Source: Scalesia atractyloides (lineage: Eukaryota; Streptophyta; Magnoliopsida; Asterales; Asteraceae). Taken from it: a stretch of DNA of 64,000 nt. Position 1 is the first letter of the stretch; the number at the start of each line of letters is the position of its first letter. A program made the translations under genes and the position numbers. The notes beneath the pieces were generated by a model. The model had not been told where the DNA came from. It was given only the letters and a program-made list of their open reading frames with translations, and did not search any database. The stretch spans positions 84,826,391 to 84,890,390 of the forward strand of contig CAMTDV010000023.1 of the NCBI GenBank assembly GCA_947069175.1. The letters are read 5' to 3'. Positions 12,847-22,859 of this stretch are shown here, one piece after another.

Positions 12847-13627
12847 CCTTTCTCCCATCATGAAGACTCAAGACTCTGCTCCATTTGTTTATTTTATTCC
12901 CAATCCAAGCTTAAATATATTACCATTTCTTGTTCTGACTATTCAAGTTACCATGTTTTCAATTTGGTAGAAATGTTTCAAGATTTTATTATTTCATATT
13001 AATGCCATTAGCGCAATTATATCATGTTATGCCAATTTGTTTCATGTCTCTATTCATCGATTAAATTTCATGTTATCCTATCACGACAAACCCCGTCTCA
13101 TCATTCAGGGAAGTTGGGTCGTGTCTCACTTTTTCATATACTGACCACTTCCTCATAAACACACGAGAGAGGTACCGTCGTCATTCAGTCTCGCTTTCCT
13201 TGGATTCGAGACTCAAACATTGGCTGTTGTGTTTGTTTATGTTTTGTAGATTTTAGGACGAGTCACATAGAACTAATCGTGATTGATAATAAGGCCAATG
13301 AAAGTTTGACAAGGATATGGTGGATACGCCGTCAGGTGATCAAAAGCATTGTTAGACGGTTATGGGAAATTCCGTGTAGGTAGTGTTAATCTTAATTTGG
13401 ATAACAATGTGGTTGATGACTTCGTTTTGTGATGTAACTTTATCATTTTGACGCTTTAGATTTCTCAAAACCCTTTTATCATGAGACCATATCAGTTAGT
13501 CATCTCCGTGTTACAACACTTTTCACTTCTACACCTCAGGCATCAAAAAACGATTCCTGTAGCAGGGTATTCAACCCTTACTAGGAACGTTACCGCCTCA
13601 ATCAAAATCCAAACTTCACATTCACCT

Positions 13628-13866
13628 GGTTATGTATATCCTTAGCATTATCTCGGATCGAGATGAGCGTTTTACTTCACGAACATGGCAAGCCGTGCAT
13701 TCAGCATTAGGCACTCGCTTAGACCTCAACACCGCCTTTCACCCTCAAACTGATGGTCAATCTGAGCGCACCATACAGACTCTTGAAGACATGTTATGAT
13801 CATGTGATATCGACTTCAAGGGAAATCAGGATACTCATCTACCATTGGTCGAATTTTCATACAATA
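13628..13866 (+). pseudogene. gypsy integrase core fragment, unit 3 (3' truncated)
   Basis: SDRDERF and STAFHPQTDGQSE are readable, with a premature TGA after the EDML codons (near 13798). Ends mid-motif at the array boundary. Confidence 0.8.
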
Positions 13867-14301
13867 CTATACTTTCGGATACAAAATTTTGAAAACCAAA
13901 TAAAATGTAAACTCAACCAATGAACACCCTTAGGGGATAGTGCTTTCAAAGTGGGTCAAACTGCTTTAAAAGCCACTTGGGCAAAGTGATCAAACACGAG
14001 AAAACATGCCTTGATAACCAACATCTGTTTATCTCATTTGCTTTTGATACTCTTGGTTTTCTTGCGTCAGGGGCTGTGAAGCTATTTAGTCGAGTCCAAA
14101 GAGTCATGCACAATAGTATTATAACCCGAAATCTACGAGTATAGTTTTTAAAAGACTTGATTTTGCTATTAAAAAAGGAGTAGCGGTTTTACCTTCTATT
14201 TAAAATAATATATTCGGTTAAAAAATAATTTCAATATTTGACCCAAAACGGGTCGGATCGAAGCATCTCATACAACTTCACCAGCAACTCACCGGCGAAT
14301 T
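13867..14301 (+). promoter_or_regulatory. Upstream/5'UTR region of the oxygenase gene
   Basis: Only 435 bp separate the broken end of the array from the start codon. The sequence is AT-rich with candidate TATA-like stretches around 14205-14215 ('aaaataatatattc'). No stronger promoter element is recognisable. The region contains no other gene. Confidence 0.45.
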
Positions 14302-17300
14302 ATGGGCAAGCGCCACCGTACCTCCTCCGCCACCTCTTCCTCTTCTTCTTCTTCTTCTTCTTCTTCCTCTTCGTCTTCTTCTTCTTCAACCACTTTCGAC
14401 CACTCAAATCCTCAACACCTCTTCGCCGTCACACTTGCCGCTCTATCTAATCATGAAATTGGAAAACCCACATCAGAAGCAAACTTAATAATCCAAAAAG
14501 CCCTACACCATCTTCTTTTTTCTCTTCTCTCTAAATCCCCCAATTCGATCATGCGGTATCGGCAAACGCTACACGCTCCTTTAGTATCATTGCTCCCTGT
14601 TCTTATCACTTCCAAGTAAGTTTTTTACTTTTATTTCCGGTTTGTGAACTGTTGACGGGAAGTTTTCGTAACTTAATTGTTTTGTTCATTTAATTAAACG
14701 ACCATAGAACAAGAAAGGAACAAAAGAATCGGTCTTTTTAAATGTTTGGTGTTAAAATTAAATGAACGAAATGCACACCAACTATTCGATGAAATGCTTG
14801 CTTTGGAATTTGCGTTTTTGGTGCTTTGTTTCGGCTCATTCTTTTATGTTTTATGAATGTTTGTTTATGTTCGTTTATATTTACGTTTGTTTATACTTGT
14901 TTGATTACGTTTGTTTGTGTTTGATCGATTATGTTCGTTTATTATGAGTTATCAGTAATACTAGTTGGCTCATCATTCATCACAGTTAAATTTCAGAACG
15001 AAACCTCAGGTAATCGACCAACAAACGTACAAAAAAAGCATGTTCATTCTCTTCGTTTTTGTTCGTTTACGTTTAATTATGTTCAATTTTTTAATGAACA
15101 AACATGAACAAAAAATCCTTTCGTTTAACTGTCTGAGTTTATTTGGTTCGGTTCGGTTTATAGGCCTAGATAGGGTGTCAATATGTTGTAATATATTCAT
15201 GCAATCTGTTTCTATGTGGGTTAGAGTGGTATAGATATTGATGCACTCAAACTTTTGTGGTTCCTTGTTTATAATTCTTTACAGATGCTCTGAAATTGTA
15301 TTAAGCGGTTTGGAGATCGTGGGCTCGGCCTCATTGTTCTCAATTGAAATGAATGAACAAATTGCTTTTGATGATGAAATAGTGAAGGGGTTGATTACTG
15401 CGGTGGCGAGTTCTAAGAGGAATGTGTCGATGGCTGCTTGCAACGCTCTTCTTGATTTGTTCACTACATCCGTTGCACGCTGTAAATTGCTGGAACACTC
15501 TGCCATTGACAATCTTATGTGAGCATCACATACTCTTTGTTTGTAATATGACTGTTTATATTAGATGTTCCAGGTTGCTCCATAGATCACATGACAAATT
15601 ACACAACCAACAAACATGACAAAGAATCGTTCATGTGCAAATTGTTTAATAACTTAATTATACGTAGAAAGCACCTTAATTCAACCTAATCATGATTCTA
15701 ATATTTGAAGTCTCGTTCGACAAGTGTATAATAGTAATCCTTTTACTCGTTAATGTACATAGTTATACAATCAGTATTCTTCCTCTAGGCCTTTGATCCT
15801 CTTAAATATGGCACTTCCATTTCGCTATTCACTTTAATTTTCTACATGTTTTGTCGATGTTTATCGTGAAAATTTTGTAGAGGTGGTATTTCCACCCATT
15901 TACTCATGGATTGATTTGGGTTATGTTTTATCCCCGCTAGCGGTGTGCACATATAATGTATATATGTGTGGGCGCTCGGGGGGGGGGGAAGTGAAATGGT
16001 ACTAACTTTAACGTTTTTACTAATTTCGTGAACATAACGTTAAAAGCGGCGGATGGTTAATCATGCATTGGCGTTGATAGCTGAAAGACACGGGGGTACA
16101 TGCACCAATCGGTCTTTGTCCCGATTGTTTTGAGTGTTATGTGCCTTAGGTCCAAGGCTTGATACAAAACTACAATCGAGCCGGGGGTCTCGCTACCCTA
16201 CCTTAGCTTTGCTATTGGTGGGATTTACTGAGTATGATGATGATTTATCTCTAATCGATCAAACGTGTATATACAAAATTTTATCCAAAAGGAAGCGTGT
16301 CAAATGGGTTGAAAGGATTGAATGATTGAAAAGTTGTGGAAGCTTATTTCTAATTCATAAAACCTCCTAAATCAGTTTATTTCATAAATTAAAAATTAAA
16401 GATCATTAATGGTTTAATGAACCAACAAAGTTTTTGTAATGTTTTTTGGAAGACCAATTATTTATGAGAAATTTCAAAATTTAGGACAAAACTCAGAGGT
16501 GCACAAACCGGGTTTTTTGCCAACAGTTCGGTTGGAACAAGTTTCGGTTTGAGTCGATAAGCGTAAAAACTGGATTTTGTTGGAACCGGGTTGAAGTAAG
16601 TCAAAGGATTGGGCTTGAGGACGGGTTTTGACCAGTTCGGGTCAGTTTGGGTTCAAACCGGTTTCAAAGCATAGGTTTACAACCTGATTTCAACTCTACG
16701 GTTCGGGTCAGTTCCTAACCGGTTCTTGCCATACCGGTTCCGGTTCCCGAATAGTGTTTTTTGTGCACCTCATGATAAAAGTGTTTAGCGTAACCCACCC
16801 GATCGGACACATACCAAGTCTCAACCTTTTTGACACGTTACACACCTCACCCACTTTCCACCTCTACATTTTAGTTATATAATCCGACTTAACATCCTTT
16901 AGTTTTTGTTTCCTCCAGGTCCCTAAATCTTCAACACCTTCCATTTCTCTAGTTACGGAACAACTCGATGGCAAAACCTTTTTCACAATAGGATTCACGG
17001 AAGATGAATATATTACATCGCTTCTTCATATCGTAATTATTCTCATCAACGAATGCACATTGGACCAGCTACGAAAGATCCCAAGAGGACTCACAAACAA
17101 TTTATCAACGTATTTAGCAAAGCTGTGGGCCCAAGTACACAAACATATAATAATAGACAGAGTTCAAGAATCCGAGAAACGTTTCTACTTAAGCAATATT
17201 CAAACTAATAATCTCGCTGAAAGCTTATTCAGACTCTCAATGGAACAAACATTTACCCAACCGTCGAATTTTCAAGAGGTTAGAACGAGCATCTTTCACG

Positions 17301-20300
17301 ATAATTTTGAAGCGTTTATCGTGAATCACTGGGAGAAATCGCCATTGCTTATAAAAAACGTCGATAGTGCTTCACTACGCCATAATGTATTTAGTACCTT
17401 TTCACAGTATCTTAAGTCCAAGGATGCTGTTTCTTCGCTTCTCGAGTGCTTACTTCAAAATCTTTCTTCTGCTATACCGATTGGTTCAGATGAGTTAGAT
17501 ATAATTAGCTTTTTAAACGAAGCAAGAGAAAATATAGGCTGCCCGTTAATCTACCAACAAGATATTCGGGTCGTTAAAACTCGGATTCTAAACGCGAGAA
17601 ACATTTTTTCCACGGGTTCGACGTACCGTATATTCTAAACGCACGTGATATTTTGAGATGTGAAGAAGCATATAACGACGGTTACACCTTTGCTCTGCGT
17701 GGAATGGAGTTTCGTTTAAAAGACATTGCTGTGATTTCAGAACAGTTGACTTCGCTTTTTGGTCAACCGTCAACAGGGGTAAATATGTACTTAACACCGC
17801 CGAATTCTCAGGGCTTAGCTCGTCATCGTGATGACCATTGTGTTGTTGTGTGTCAAATCAGAGGAGTTAAAAGGTGGAGAATATTTCCGAACCCATGCCC
17901 TCGGTTACCGCGGTTATACGAAAATGTTGATTACAATTTTGAGGGTGAAAATGGAAATGAGAAAATAGATGGGTGCGAAGAGTTCTTGTTGAGAGAAGGT
18001 GACGTTTTATACATTCCTCGAGGTTTTCCGCACGAGGCGTGCACCGTTACCGATGATGATGAAACAAACGGAAACGCTGAATTCTCGTTGCATCTTACTC
18101 TTGCTATTGAGATTGAGCCTCCATTTGAGTAAGTGCCTATCTTTTTTTTATATATTTTTTTTCTGGAACAGTTAAATATTATTAAACTGAAAAGGATACA
18201 TGCAGATAAGAGTAAAGGACACGGGATAGTCCCAGTGGTTTCCCGAAATTTTGGATTTAGTCTATAGCTTTCTAAAAGTACACAGATGGTCCCGGTGGTT
18301 TGCACTTTGTAGTTTGTAACGCATTTTGTCCTCGAGTTTGGCCAAAAGTACATGGATGGTCCTTGTGGCTTGTACTAAATGTGTTACAAAGTGCAAACCA
18401 CAGGGACCATCCATATACTTTTGAAAAGCTATGGACCAAATTCAAAATTTTGGAAATTGACTATCTGTGTACTTTACTCTATAGATAAGGAATGTGTGAA
18501 CTTTAAAAAGTGTGGCGATTTGATGCGTTTTGATCCCAATGCATCATGCATGCGAGGCGGTCGTTGTTAAAAATACACTGAAAAGTTGTTTGTAGGTGAT
18601 ATTTTAACTTATTGACTTTCAAACACTAAACTATAAGATGTTCTCATCATCTCTGGTCAAATTTGTTTAATGGATGGTCTAATGGGTTCAAATATTGGTC
18701 AACTGCATAAGGCACCGCATCACATGCGCATTATGCAATCACATTGTAGTTTTTGTGTATGCATGACAAACACTTAACATGACCATGTGTCTGAGCTATT
18801 TTGCATTATATATCAATTTGGCTACTACATGTCACTTTTAAATAAATGATTTATGTTAAATAATATTAGAAGGGGACATGTGTGCCCAATGTTGAATAGG
18901 GTTCTTTTTGGCTTAAAGGCACAAATAAACCTTTCAAGCAGCATATATAAGAGTCAACACTTTTTAAAAACAGTTAATTTTTTTCTATAAATTTTGCAAA
19001 TTCTCACTAGCAACATGTATGAGAAATTAAAGATGTTATTATAGTTTATGTCACTTGATGAATTCTTTGGTTTTCCTTTGTATGTTAAGAGTTATAGCTC
19101 ATGAACATTGCAATAATGGGATCTGTCAAGTAGGTACCCAACAGCAAAGGAATAAAAACAAGAAAACAAAAAATGACATTTTAAGTGTTTAACTTTTTAT
19201 AATCATGGATGTCATATTGCTTTTCGTGTTGGACCCATGGTTATAAGTACCGATAACATGCTTGAGACTCAGATTGTGGTCATGTGCTTCAGGTATGTAT
19301 TTATTTAATCAATATATTAGTGTAATACGATGCCTGTAACACCCCCACCCCCCAACACACACATATGCTTGTTTTATATGTGTCAAATTGACATATCATG
19401 AAATCTAGAAGCGTCCCACCTAAAATAATGTTTGAATGTTAAGTTGTCTGTAGTAGGAAAATAATTTGTTATAATGATGGATACTCTTGTCTATTCTTGC
19501 ATGATATGTCTCTTTCATTTTTTTTGTTTAGTATACTGTTAGACCTAAGATGATATTATTTTTCTTTTATTACTGTGGATAATCTTTCGGTTAGTGTTAG
19601 CATATTTTAGTAAGGTAACGATTTCATGTTCGGATTGGTGTGGGAGTATGCGATTATTTAGGTAGTTTCCACACATTAGATTACTATAAGAGTAAAGTAC
19701 ACAGATGCACTCCTTGTGGTTTACCAAAATTTTGGATTTGGTCCCTAGCTTTCTAAAAGTACATGATGGTCCCTCTGGTTTGCACTTTGTAACGCATTTA
19801 GTGCCCAACTTTACCAAAAGTCACATGGATGGTCCCGGTGGTTTGCATCTTGTAACACATTTAGTCCCTAACTTGGACATGTTGAAACCTTTAGATTTGT
19901 TGGCTGGGGACTAAATGCGTTACAAAGTGCAAACCACAGGGACCATCCGTGTACTTTTGGAAAGCTAGGGACCAAATCCAAAATTTTGGTATAACATAGG
20001 GACCGTCTGTGTACTTTACTCTTACCATAAACTTATAAACAGGGGCTAGCAACATTGGGTGTATTATATTCATCTTGATTTGTTTTTATTAAACATAATT
20101 GCAAAAATCCAATGGACTGTATACGCCACACTTTTTACACATGGTAGTTTCTCAATTTAGTTTGAGACAATGCATTGGATTTTGATGTCATATCTCTACT
20201 TTTTGTTCTTATTATATGTAAATTTCGAATATTCACGACTTTATTGAATATTTGAGTAGTGTACTTAAAAACAAATAAACCTGGATATGTATGTGGACTG

Positions 20301-21132
20301 GTCAATGTTTGTCACAAAAAGCCGTAATATGAACATGTGCTGTGGACCAGATAAACACATCAATCTTATCTTTGGAGATGACATCTCACACATTAATCGT
20401 TTCTTACCCATAACTTTTGAAACATACATGATAATTTAAGCTTACATGGGTATTAAGTAATACTTGAATGTTTATTATAATGGATAAAAGGGTTAGCGGG
20501 TCAATCCAACCCGACACGTTTCCACCTGTAGTAAAAAATGATCTGTTTTTTGCAGGTGGGAAGGCTTTGTTCATGTAGCTCTCCATCATTGGGGTGACAC
20601 CTGTAATCTCTCGAGTCGTATATCTCGTGATCCTTCATCTCATGATCTTGACGACATGATTATGCACTTGATGCATATAGCGATCAAGTTGATTGGTAAT
20701 AATGATCCTACGTGTCGAAAAGCTTGTTTAGCTGGTGCAATTTCATATCCATTGGTTACCGAAGACTTTCTACAAACTCATCAACGGTTAACTTTCAACC
20801 ATCTGCTCAGTATAATCAATTCTAGCAGTAATTTTAATGACGTTTATTCCAATTTAGAAGTGGCTATCAGAAAAAATGAAGATCTATTTGAAAATCTGAG
20901 ATGGGTACGTCATCTTGACCAAAAAATGTCATCAATCGCGATGGAAGATCTGTTTCATTTTGTAGTTCATCAAAAGGACAAAGTCGAAGCTGCTTTCATG
21001 GAGGCGAAATCCAAATTCTGCAATGAAATCGTATTTGACGATGTGGTACATCGTTATAGCATGCTACTAGGAAAATATAGGAGCACGCGAAAACGATACA
21101 TGAATGGGATGCTAGCTTTAAGTTGCGTTTAA
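14302..21132 (+). CDS. JmjC/cupin ribosomal oxygenase (NO66/MINA53-like), frame broken in exon 3
   Basis: Four exons are supported: 14302-14615, 15285-15518, 16903-18128 and 20556-21132, all with GT-AG introns. Exon 1 starts MGKRHRTSS followed by a serine run. Exon 3 holds the Fe(II)/2-oxoglutarate oxygenase fold (Cupin_4/JmjC): YLTPPNSQGLARHRDDH with the HxD iron ligands at 17824-17832, RGVKRWRIF, and YIPRGFPHEA with the distal His at 18031-18033. Exon 4 begins WEGFVHVALHHW and carries the C-terminal winged-helix-type region. Known NO66/MINA53 proteins hydroxylate ribosomal-protein histidines in the nucleolus or nucleus; that role here is inference. A 47-bp imperfect duplication at 17585-17678 shifts the frame. 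Without it the exons sum to 2304 nt (768 codons including stop), exactly in phase. The gene is either a recent pseudogene or carries an assembly error. Confidence 0.85.
14700..15180. repeat. TTCGTTTA-rich repeat in intron 1
   Basis: Intron 1 contains many 'gttcgttta'/'aaacgaac' words in both orientations, like the hAT-type MITEs at 29839 and 37794. It is probably a decayed relative. Clear ends could not be placed. Confidence 0.4.
16490..16773. mobile_element. Short inverted-repeat element in intron 2
   Basis: Flanked by 'gaggtgcacaaa' on the left and 'tttgtgcacctc' on the right, with a GGTTC/GAACC-rich centre, so a MITE-like structure of about 280 bp. No convincing target-site duplication was seen. 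Confidence 0.4.
17585..17678 (+). repeat. 47-bp imperfect direct duplication causing frameshift
   Basis: 'attctaaacgc' occurs at 17585 and again at 17632, each followed by a diverged copy of 'gAgAAaCATTTTt/acgtgatatttt'. The 47-bp offset is not a multiple of three. The upstream frame ends in TAA at 17636-17638 and the CEEAYNDGYTFALRG frame resumes from about 17640. Confidence 0.7.
18208..18480. mobile_element. Foldback MITE-like element in intron 3, copy 1
   Basis: Long imperfect palindrome with ends 'agagtaaag' and 'ctttactct'. The arms contain 'ccgaaattttggattt', 'aaaagtacac' and 'ggtttgcactttgta', which return as reverse complements in the right half. Same family as 19689-20022. Non-coding. 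Confidence 0.7.
19689..20022. mobile_element. Foldback MITE-like element in intron 3, copy 2
   Basis: Starts 'agagtaaagtacacag' and ends 'ctgtgtactttactct'. Its arms ('ccaaaattttggatttgg', 'gtttgcactttgtaacgc') are near-perfect reverse complements. It is better preserved than the copy at 18208. Flanks 'tactata'/'taccata' hint at a target duplication but do not match exactly. Confidence 0.7.
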
Positions 21133-21780
21133 ACAATAGTTTTAATTTGTAAATCACTTTGGTCCGAAGTGAACTTCTCTTTTTCGAGTTATTTTACTAG
21201 CAGGTATTAGAGGTGGCAAAATGGGCGGTAATTTTTTTGGTACTGGTCAAAGCAGGTTGGGACAGGTTGACCAAAAACCCTATTTGTTTACAAATTTTAT
21301 ATAAATCATTAATCATTAGTGTGTCAATCATGATTGCGGAATGTGTATTATTTCAGTAACATTTTTTTTACTATTATTAAAGCGCTATTTGCAAGTTTTA
21401 TGCATATAAACTTGAAAAGTTTTGAATTGAATCTTGACGGGAAATATATAATGGCAGGTAAACGGGCAACAAGATGCGCCGTAACCCCCTTTATACATTA
21501 AAAATACGCTTAAGGTGATTGACACGTTTCCTTAAAGTGATATTAACATACCCCGATATGTAAATGGGTCGAAACAGCTGCCTTAAATAACTATGAATTA
21601 TTCGAGTTGCTAACATTTCTCTTGTTAAGCCTAGTCTTGAGTATGCCCTAATGAGAAACCGAAGATTAAAGAAAGGTATGTGAAACCAATTTTGTAAATA
21701 TATGAGTTGGTACAATGGTATATATATTATATATAACTATATCTGGATTCTAGATTTTGGGTGCAGGATCCGTCGACTTC
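21133..21780. other. Convergent intergenic spacer
   Basis: Lies between the 3' ends of the oxygenase gene (+) and the peptide gene (-). AT-rich, with candidate polyadenylation-type AATAAA-like words but no gene or repeat that I could define. Confidence 0.5.
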
Positions 21781-22806
21781 TTATGGATGCTTTGGAGTCG
21801 GGTTCGGGTGAGTTTTCACACCTTGATAATCGATGTGGTAAACAATTTCCGAGTCTTCATCATTAATTGCATCATATGCTTTTGACATAGTAGACCTCCA
21901 TGCATATCCACCCACCTGCAGTATGCATTTACAGTTTAGACTCAAAATGTGCCCATGGTAAAATGGGCTCGACTCGCGGGTTGGTAACGGGTCGGGCCAG
22001 ATTAGGCCGCCTTTCACTCTTTATTAATTTATGTTTTTAAATTTATCGATATATAATCTGTTAAATATGATTATAAAAACTATATCATAATGATATGAAT
22101 TGTAATCTAACATAGACGATTTTGGAGGTTTTATGCATTTATATACATTTCAGTTGCGTGTTTCCTTTCTAGTGTTTTTTATCTTAACGCGTTTGGGCCA
22201 TCAGTCCCCTCAAAACCCATGTGCTTATATGAAGCCATGAAGATTTGAATTATAATCATAGTTGTTAATAGCAAATAGCGGTAAATAGCGACAAGCTACC
22301 TACACGCTACGTAGCGATAGCGATGAAATATTGAGCGCTAGTTTATAAATAGTGATACACTAAAAGAAAATTAAAAAAATATTTTATATGTTTATTTTAT
22401 AAGTAAATCCGGTAAATATGGAAGAATATACGCTTCTTATTTCAACCCTGTAACAAAAACCCTAAAATACGCATATTTTTTTCAGTATATACTTGTATTT
22501 TTAAAAAAAGAAAAAACCTATTTGATCGCTATTTCATCGCTTTTTAGGCGTTAAACACCTTATAACGGGAAGCTCCTGCTTTGCTACGCTATTGGCTATA
22601 GCTAGCGTAGCGACCGCCATTAACAACTATGATGATAATTAGATTGTTTTTCGTACCTTGTTGATGTTCGCGTGTGCGTCATCTAAAGTCCTTAGGCCTC
22701 TTCTTGCTTGAAGTGAAAGGAGTGGATAATTTACAGAGCAATTTGTGATGAAACAGAGTCCTAGAGTTAAAAAGATAAACAACAGGGTGATGCTAGAAAG
22801 CCTCAT
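21781..22806 (-). CDS. Secreted peptide precursor, 94 aa, two exons
   Basis: Exon 1 (22806-22657) and exon 2 (21915-21781) join in phase 0 through a GT-AG intron of 741 bp, giving 94 residues. Residues 1-24 (MRLSSITLLFIFLTLGLCFI...) form a typical signal peptide. The middle is short and basic/acidic (QARRGLRTLDD). The C-terminus is acidic (INDEDSEIVYHIDY) and ends ...GVKTHPNPTPKHP. A DY preceded by acidic residues and followed by a His/Pro-rich tail is the layout of tyrosine-sulfated plant peptide hormones (RGF/GOLVEN/CLEL, PSY); family membership is inference. The start at 22806 is preferred over an in-frame ATG at 22842, which would put 12 hydrophilic residues ahead of the signal peptide and overlaps the TATA-like box. 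Confidence 0.68.
22255..22633. mobile_element. MITE inside the peptide-gene intron
   Basis: Terminal inverted repeat 'atcatagttgttaat' (left) and 'attaacaactatgat' (right). Internal 'gtaaatagcg' and 'cgctatttc'-type words pair across the centre. About 380 bp, non-coding, occupying half of the intron. Confidence 0.65.
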
Positions 22807-22840
22807 TTTGAATGTGGTGTTGGTACATTGTACCTGCTGC

Positions 22841-22852
22841 ATATATATTGGG
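22841..22852 (-). promoter_or_regulatory. TATA-like box of the peptide gene
   Basis: On the minus strand this reads 'ccaatatatatg', about 35-45 bp upstream of the chosen ATG, so the 5'UTR would be very short. Confidence 0.4.
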
Positions 22853-22859
22853 TGGGGAT

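Larger units (their letters stand above)
486..13866 (+). repeat. Tandem array (~2.88-kb period) of a deleted Ty3/gypsy element
   Basis: Gag start codons with near-identical context recur at 943, 5747, 8628 and 11513. The intact periods are 2881 and 2885 bp. Each unit reads: gag with zinc knuckles, about 0.8 kb of non-coding DNA, the distal half of an integrase core, a roughly 0.46-kb spacer, then the next gag. Protease, reverse transcriptase and RNase H are absent and no LTR separates units, so this is a head-to-tail satellite-like array, not adjacent insertions. The gap between 943 and 5747 reflects the 3-kb insertion (1053-4104) combined with loss of about 1.1 kb of unit. The array stops abruptly inside integrase at about 13866. 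Confidence 0.85.
11513..13866 (+). repeat. Array unit 3, truncated
   Basis: Runs from gag ATG to a break in integrase after the EFSYN codons at about 13866. There the array ends and unrelated upstream DNA of the oxygenase gene begins. A ~23-bp piece present in the other units before 'gtcaggtgatc' is missing near 13331. Confidence 0.8.

Noticed and set aside
14238..14450. 70-codon frame with a poly-Phe run
   Set aside because: Out-of-frame reading of the serine-codon run in exon 1 of the oxygenase gene.
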